Of a stretch of 64,000 nucleotides of DNA, positions 59,547 to 64,000 are shown one piece after another. The translations under genes and the position numbers were made by a program. Source of the stretch: CAVUMR01 sp963742715. GTDB lineage: Bacteria; Actinomycetota; Actinomycetes; Mycobacteriales; Micromonosporaceae. The stretch spans positions 496,001 to 560,000 of the forward strand of contig CAVUMR010000002.1 of the NCBI GenBank assembly GCA_963742715.1. The letters are read 5' to 3'. Positions within the stretch are counted from its first letter, which is position 1. Every line of letters begins with the position of its first letter. The notes below the pieces were generated by a model. That model did no database searches. It had not been told where the DNA came from and worked only from the letters and a program-made list of their open reading frames with translations.

Positions 59547-62500
59547 ATGGTGTACCCCAAGGACGATCCGAAGCGTGGCGTACCGGCCAGCCCGTCCTTT
59601 CCGGAGATAGAGCAGCGGGTCCTCGACTTCTGGGCCACCGACGAGACGTTCATCGCCAGCGTCGAGCAGCGCCCGGCCGGTACCAACGGCGACAACGAGT
59701 TCGTCTTCTACGACGGCCCCCCGTTCGCCAACGGCATGCCGCACTACGGCCACCTGCTCACCGGGTACGTCAAGGATCTGGTGCCGCGGTACCAGACCAT
59801 GCGCGGTCGCCGGGTGGAGCGCCGGTTCGGCTGGGACTGCCACGGGCTGCCGGCCGAGGTGGAGGCCGAGAAGCAGCTCGGCATCACCACCAAGGCCGAG
59901 ATCGTGCAGATGGGCCTGGCGAAGTTCAACGACGCCTGTCGCACCTCGGTGCTGCAGTACACCCGCGACTGGGAGCGGTACGTCAACCGCCAGGCCCGCT
60001 GGGTCGACTTCGCCAACGACTACAAGACGCTCGACCCGGACTACATGGAAAGCGTCATGTGGGCGTTCAAGACGCTCTACGACAAGGGCCTGGTGTACGA
60101 GGGATTCCGGGTGCTGGCGTACTGCTGGCGCTGCGAGACGCCGCTGTCGAACACCGAGACCCGGATGGACGACGTGTACCGGGACCGGCAGGACCCGGCG
60201 ATCACCGTCGCGCTGCGGCTGGAGACCGGCGAGGACCTGCTGGTCTGGACCACCACGCCGTGGACGCTGCCGTCCAACCTGGCCGTGGCGGTCGGGCCGG
60301 ACATCGACTACGCCGTAGTGGAGGTCCCGGCCGCGCCGGGGTCCGGCGAGCAGAGCCGGCGTCGATTCATCCTCGGTGAGGCGCGGCTGGCCGCGTACGA
60401 GAAGGAACTCGGCGAGGCGACCCGGGTCGGGACGGTCAAGGGCAGCGAGCTGGTCGGCCGGCGGTACACGCCGCTGTTCGACTACCTGGTCGAGCAGGTC
60501 GCCGGTACGCCCGCGTTCACCGTGCTGTCCGGCGATTTCGTCGCCACCGAGGAGGGCACCGGCGTCGTCCACATGGCGCCCGCGTTCGGTGAGGACGACC
60601 AGAACGCGTGTACCGCGGCCGGCATCCCGACCGTGGTGACCGTCGACGAGCACACCAAGTTCACCAACCTGGTCCCGCCGTACGTGGGGATGCAGGTCTT
60701 CGAGACGAACAAGCCGATCATCCGGGAGCTGCGCGAGCGCGGTCTGGTACTCCGGCACGACAGCTACGTCCACAGCTACCCGCACTGCTGGCGGTGCGAC
60801 ACCCCGCTGGTGTACAAGGCCGTGTCCAGCTGGTTCGTGCAGGTGACCGCGTTCCGGGACCGGATGGTCGAGCTGAACCAGCGGATCGACTGGACGCCGG
60901 CGCACGTCAAGGACGGCTCGTTCGGCAAGTGGCTGGAGGGTGCCCGCGACTGGTCGATCAGCCGGAACCGGTTCTGGGGCTCGCCGATCCCGGTGTGGAA
61001 GTCGGACAACCCGGAGTACCCGCGGGTGGACGTGTATGGCTCGCTGGACCAGCTCGCCGAGGACTTCGGGGTACGTCCGGACGATCTCCACCGACCCGGC
61101 ATCGACGAGCTGACCCGGCCGAACCCGGACGACCCGTCCGGGCAGTCGACCATGCGCCGGGTACCCGAGGTGCTCGACTGCTGGTTCGAGTCCGGCTCGA
61201 TGCCGTTCGCCCAGGTGCACTACCCGTTCGAGAACGCGGAGTGGTTCGAGCACCACTACCCGGGCGACTTCATCGTGGAGTACTTCCCGCAGGTCCGGGG
61301 CTGGTTCTACACGCTGCACGTACTGGCGACCGCGCTGTTCGACCGGCCCGCGTTCCGCAGCTGCGTGGTACACGGCACGCTGCTCGGCGCGGACGGCCGG
61401 AAGATGTCCAAGAGCCTGCGCAACTACCCGGACGTGTACGAGATGTTCGACGCCTACGGCTCCGACGCGGTGCGCTGGGCGTTCATGTCGTCGCCGGTAC
61501 TGCGCGGTGGGGACATGGCGGTCAGCGAGACGGCGATCAGGGACGCGGTACGGCAGTCGCTCAATCCACTGTGGAACGTCTGGTACTTCTTCTCGCTGTA
61601 TGCCAACGCGGAGGACTACCAGGCGGAACGTCGCGCCACCTCACCCCATGTACTGGACCGGTACGCGCTGGCGAAACTGCGCGAGCTGGTCGTCGAGGTG
61701 ACCGGCCACCTGGACCGGGTCGACATCTCGGCCGCCTGCCAGGCGGTACGCGGCTATCTCGACGCGCTCACCAACTGGTACGTCCGCCGCTCGCGGGACC
61801 GGTTCTGGGACGGCGACCGGGACGCCTTCGACACCCTGTACACGGTGCTGGAGACGGTCTGCCGGGTGGCCGCGCCACTGGCCCCGATGATCACCGAGGA
61901 GGTGTACCAGGGGTTGACCGGCGCCCGCAGCGTGCACCTCACCGACTGGCCCACCGCCGAGGATCTGCCCACCGATCCGGACCTGGTCGCCGACATGGAC
62001 GCGGTACGGGACGTCTGCTCGGTGGCGCTGTCCATCCGCAAGGCGAACGGGCTGCGGGTACGCCTGCCGCTGGCCGAGCTGAGCGTGGCCGCCGACGATG
62101 CCGAGCGGCTGGCCCCGTACCGGGACCTGATCTGCGACGAGGTGAACGTCCGCCGGTTCGTACCGGCCGCGCTGTCGACGACGGAGTGGACGCTGGTACC
62201 CAATCCGCGGGTGTTGGGTCCGCGGCTCGGGCCGGCCGTCCAGCAGGTGATCCGGGCGGCGAAGGCGGGGGACTTCGCGCCGCCGGCCGAGGACGGCTCG
62301 GTGACCGTGGCCGGGCACCGGCTCGAGCCGGGCGAGTTCGAGCTGCGGCCGGCGGTGGAGAACGCCGCCGGTACCAGGTTCGAGGCGCACCGGCTGGTCG
62401 CGCTGGACACCCACGTCACGCCCGAACTCGCCGCCGAGGGCCTGGCCCGGGATGTCGTACGGGTGGTGCAGCTGGCCCGCCGCGACGCCGGCCTGGACGT

Positions 62501-62687
62501 GTCCGACCGGGTCCGCGTGGTGATCGAGGCGCCGCCGGAGGTGACCGAGGCGGTCCGGGCCCACCTGGCGGTGGTGGCCGGTGAGACGCTCGCGTCCGAG
62601 GTGGACCTCGGTCCGGTGGTGGGCGAGGGGTACACCGGTGAAGCCGGCGACGGCCAGCAGGTCCGGGTGGCGGTGAGCAAGGTATGA
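59547..62687 (+). CDS. ileS: Isoleucyl-tRNA synthetase
   Basis: Class I synthetase charging tRNA-Ile. 1046 residues, the long eukaryote-like type usual in actinobacteria (the class linked to low mupirocin sensitivity). HIGH-type signature HYGH (66-69) in PFANGMPHYGHLL, KMSKS (619-623), the editing domain (FTVLSGDFVATEEGTGVVHMAPAF) and a long C-terminal tRNA-binding part. ATG 59547 begins MVYPKDDPKRGVPASPSFPE, the family start; in-frame ATGs at 59445 and 59514 lie in the leader repeat. The stop overlaps the Nudix gene ATG (ATGA). Confidence 0.96.
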   Translation: MVYPKDDPKRGVPASPSFPEIEQRVLDFWATDETFIASVEQRPAGTNGDNEFVFYDGPPFANGMPHYGHLLTGYVKDLVPRYQTMRGRRVERRFGWDCHGLPAEVEAEKQLGITTKAEIVQMGLAKFNDACRTSVLQYTRDWERYVNRQARWVDFANDYKTLDPDYMESVMWAFKTLYDKGLVYEGFRVLAYCWRCETPLSNTETRMDDVYRDRQDPAITVALRLETGEDLLVWTTTPWTLPSNLAVAVGPDIDYAVVEVPAAPGSGEQSRRRFILGEARLAAYEKELGEATRVGTVKGSELVGRRYTPLFDYLVEQVAGTPAFTVLSGDFVATEEGTGVVHMAPAFGEDDQNACTAAGIPTVVTVDEHTKFTNLVPPYVGMQVFETNKPIIRELRERGLVLRHDSYVHSYPHCWRCDTPLVYKAVSSWFVQVTAFRDRMVELNQRIDWTPAHVKDGSFGKWLEGARDWSISRNRFWGSPIPVWKSDNPEYPRVDVYGSLDQLAEDFGVRPDDLHRPGIDELTRPNPDDPSGQSTMRRVPEVLDCWFESGSMPFAQVHYPFENAEWFEHHYPGDFIVEYFPQVRGWFYTLHVLATALFDRPAFRSCVVHGTLLGADGRKMSKSLRNYPDVYEMFDAYGSDAVRWAFMSSPVLRGGDMAVSETAIRDAVRQSLNPLWNVWYFFSLYANAEDYQAERRATSPHVLDRYALAKLRELVVEVTGHLDRVDISAACQAVRGYLDALTNWYVRRSRDRFWDGDRDAFDTLYTVLETVCRVAAPLAPMITEEVYQGLTGARSVHLTDWPTAEDLPTDPDLVADMDAVRDVCSVALSIRKANGLRVRLPLAELSVAADDAERLAPYRDLICDEVNVRRFVPAALSTTEWTLVPNPRVLGPRLGPAVQQVIRAAKAGDFAPPAEDGSVTVAGHRLEPGEFELRPAVENAAGTRFEAHRLVALDTHVTPELAAEGLARDVVRVVQLARRDAGLDVSDRVRVVIEAPPEVTEAVRAHLAVVAGETLASEVDLGPVVGEGYTGEAGDGQQVRVAVSKV

Positions 62688-63424
62688 GCAGTGGCGTCGG
62701 TTCCGACGCCGGCCGTCCGGCCGGCGTCGGGGCCGTGCCCGGTGCCGTCTCGCCCGGTGCCGTCTCGCCCGGTCGGCCGGTCACGTCCGACCCGGCCGCG
62801 CGGCTGCACGCGTTGGCGGTCGAGCTCGGGGCGATGTCGCAGAACGGGCTCAACTACGCGACCGACAAGTACGACCTGGACCGGTACCACCGGATGCGGG
62901 AGATCACCGCCGAGGTGCTGGGCCTGCTCGCGGGCGCCGGGCCGGACGAGTTCCAGCGTGCGCTGGCGGCCGAGGCGGGCCACGCGACGCCGAAGGTGGA
63001 CGTCCGCGGCGTGCTGTTCGACCGCGACCAGCGGGTGCTGCTGGTACGGGAGAAGCGGGACGGCTGCTGGACCCTGCCCGGCGGCTGGGCGGACGCGTTG
63101 GACGCGCCGACCGCCGCGGTGGAGCGCGAGTTCGCCGAGGAGGCCGGGCTGACCGTGCGGGCGACCAAGCTCGCCGCGCTGCTGGACGGCTCCCTGCACA
63201 ACTATCACGCGGCCAGCCCCTGGCACGTGTACAAGCTGTTCTTCATCGTCGAGCAGGCGGCGCCGGGGGAGCCGGTCGCCGGCCTGGACGGCGAGACCAC
63301 CGGGGTCGGCTACTTCGCGCTGGACGATCTGCCCGAGTTGTCGACCCGCCGCACCACGGCGGCGCAGCTGCGCCGGATGCGCGAGCACCATCTCGACGTC
63401 GGCCTGCCCACCGACGTGGACTGA
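62684..63424 (+). CDS. Nudix hydrolase with NUDIX_N domain
   Basis: A 246-residue Nudix hydrolase. A Gly/Ser/Pro-rich first ~35 residues precede a NUDIX_N helical domain (LHALAVELGAMSQNGLNYA, about 40-95). The Nudix box follows: GWADALDAPTAAVEREFAEE AGL, with the pattern GX5EX7REUXEEXGU intact except Asp for the first Glu. NUDIX_N proteins often act on NADH/ADP-ribose-type nucleotides; the substrate here is unknown. The ATG overlaps the ileS stop by 4 bp, so expression is probably linked to the T-box-controlled ileS message. Confidence 0.88.
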   Translation: MSSGVGSDAGRPAGVGAVPGAVSPGAVSPGRPVTSDPAARLHALAVELGAMSQNGLNYATDKYDLDRYHRMREITAEVLGLLAGAGPDEFQRALAAEAGHATPKVDVRGVLFDRDQRVLLVREKRDGCWTLPGGWADALDAPTAAVEREFAEEAGLTVRATKLAALLDGSLHNYHAASPWHVYKLFFIVEQAAPGEPVAGLDGETTGVGYFALDDLPELSTRRTTAAQLRRMREHHLDVGLPTDVD

Positions 63425-63466
63425 GCTGGTATTACCAGACGCGCCGGCGGGCGCCTTGGAACCGGG

Positions 63467-64000
63467 CTAGTCCCGCAGGCCGTCCATCACCTTGCGGGCC
63501 ACGCTGACCGCGGCGTCCTTCGCCTGGTCCTTGCTGACCGGCTTGTCGGAGCCGAAGTACAGCTGGATCTCCAGCAGCAGGTTGCTGTCGGTGACCCGCA
63601 GCGTGTAGTCGGTGGACGAGAACGCGCCCGCGTCGGTGACCCGCGCGACGTACGAGGCCTGCTCGCCCAGGTCCGAGACGTTGCCCGACTCCTGGCCCGG
63701 CTCCTTCGACGCGTCGTCCGGGCGGGTCGCCCCGGCGTACGCGTCGGTGGCCCGCGCTACCGACGGATAGGTGTTCGCGTACACGGCCACCTGGACGTTG
63801 TTGAAGTTGTTCGGTGCGGCCGACTCCAGCGAGATCGAGCAGGTCATCGAGGTCTGGTCGCCGATCGCCTCGGTGTTGTGCCGGCGCGACTTCTCCGAGT
63901 CGGCGTACTTCTTGAGCGGGTCGGAGTCGACCTTTCCGCACAGGTCCGAGGTCACCGCGAAGCTGCCCGAGTCGGACTTCGGGTCGCTGCCCGAGCGCGT
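63467..64000 (-). CDS. Hypothetical protein, C-terminal part (5' end outside window)
   Basis: The frame is open to the window edge, so the start lies beyond 64000. At least 177 residues are visible: a Ser/Asp-rich stretch, then SDLCGKVDSDPLKKYADSEK, SMTCSISLES and an alpha/beta domain ending ARKVMDGLRD. The two Cys and the pattern resemble DUF3558-like secreted or lipoprotein domains of actinobacteria, but the family is not certain. It is convergent with the Nudix gene. A membrane anchor, if present, would lie in the missing part. Confidence 0.6.
   Translation of the reverse strand, partial: TRSGSDPKSDSGSFAVTSDLCGKVDSDPLKKYADSEKSRRHNTEAIGDQTSMTCSISLESAAPNNFNNVQVAVYANTYPSVARATDAYAGATRPDDASKEPGQESGNVSDLGEQASYVARVTDAGAFSSTDYTLRVTDSNLLLEIQLYFGSDKPVSKDQAKDAAVSVARKVMDGLRD

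Overview
The window is high-GC actinobacterial chromosome (GTG, TTG and ATG starts, GTGA/ATGA gene overlaps, very high GC at third codon positions). Gene content and order suggest Micromonosporaceae: rpiB and nei near tig-clpP1-clpP2-clpX, then valS-folC-DUF4233-ndk, then ileS with an actinobacterial-type T-box leader. The same genes cluster in Mycobacterium tuberculosis. I cannot name the species from sequence alone.

Layout. 1-8.2 kb: the tail of a DUF1015 protein, an HSL-type esterase, rpiB, a conserved hypothetical gene, a large AfsR-like BTAD/NB-ARC/TPR regulator, a Tat-exported glycosidase-like protein, nei and a DUF6069 membrane protein. 8.3-18 kb: an Eis-like acetyltransferase, a membrane-anchored Ser/Thr kinase, a methyltransferase, a ribbon-helix-helix-like protein with a palindrome at its start, a winged-helix protein, a GAF-PAS-GAF histidine kinase, and a two-domain GNAT protein preceded by a tiny Cys-containing leader ORF. 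18.1-20.2 kb: an arsenic locus, arsI diverging from arsR-aqpS-arsC. 20.2-25.5 kb: a 5.4 kb integrative element in tRNA-Gly(TCC), bounded by a 46-bp direct repeat. It carries xis, a frameshifted tyrosine integrase, an IF2-N-domain protein, small membrane proteins and two proteins of unknown function, but no recognisable replication or transfer genes.

25.8-37.2 kb: an MFS transporter and tRNA-Pro, then a putative RiPP operon. It reads promoter, S9 peptidase, 48-aa precursor candidate, intergenic hairpin, B12/radical-SAM RiPP maturase, DUF5825 protein, cytochrome P450, MFS exporter and a strong terminator. Next, on the other strand, come a secreted I36-type inhibitor-like protein and a winged-helix regulator. 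37.4-43.9 kb: tig, clpP1, clpP2 and clpX (with a ClgR-type box before clpP1), a nitrilase-family amidase and small membrane proteins. 44-52.7 kb: valS, folC, DUF4233, an acyltransferase whose 3' end lies antisense to DUF4233, a membrane-anchored VOC-domain fusion, and ndk. 52.7-59.1 kb: a BTAD/NB-ARC/TPR regulator diverging from a four-gene operon. That operon encodes a 71-aa peptide with ten cysteines, a membrane thioredoxin-like (MauD-like) protein, an ABC exporter and an S26 signal peptidase. A perfect 11-bp tandem direct repeat of SARP-site type lies between the two transcription units. 59.2-64 kb: T-box leader, ileS, a Nudix hydrolase and the C-terminal part of a hypothetical protein.

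The two best candidates for undescribed systems are the Cys-rich peptide operon (55.8-59.1 kb) and the radical-SAM/P450 RiPP operon (27.9-35.4 kb). In each, a small precursor gene with a strong ribosome binding site sits beside its presumed modifying and export genes and a dedicated regulatory feature.
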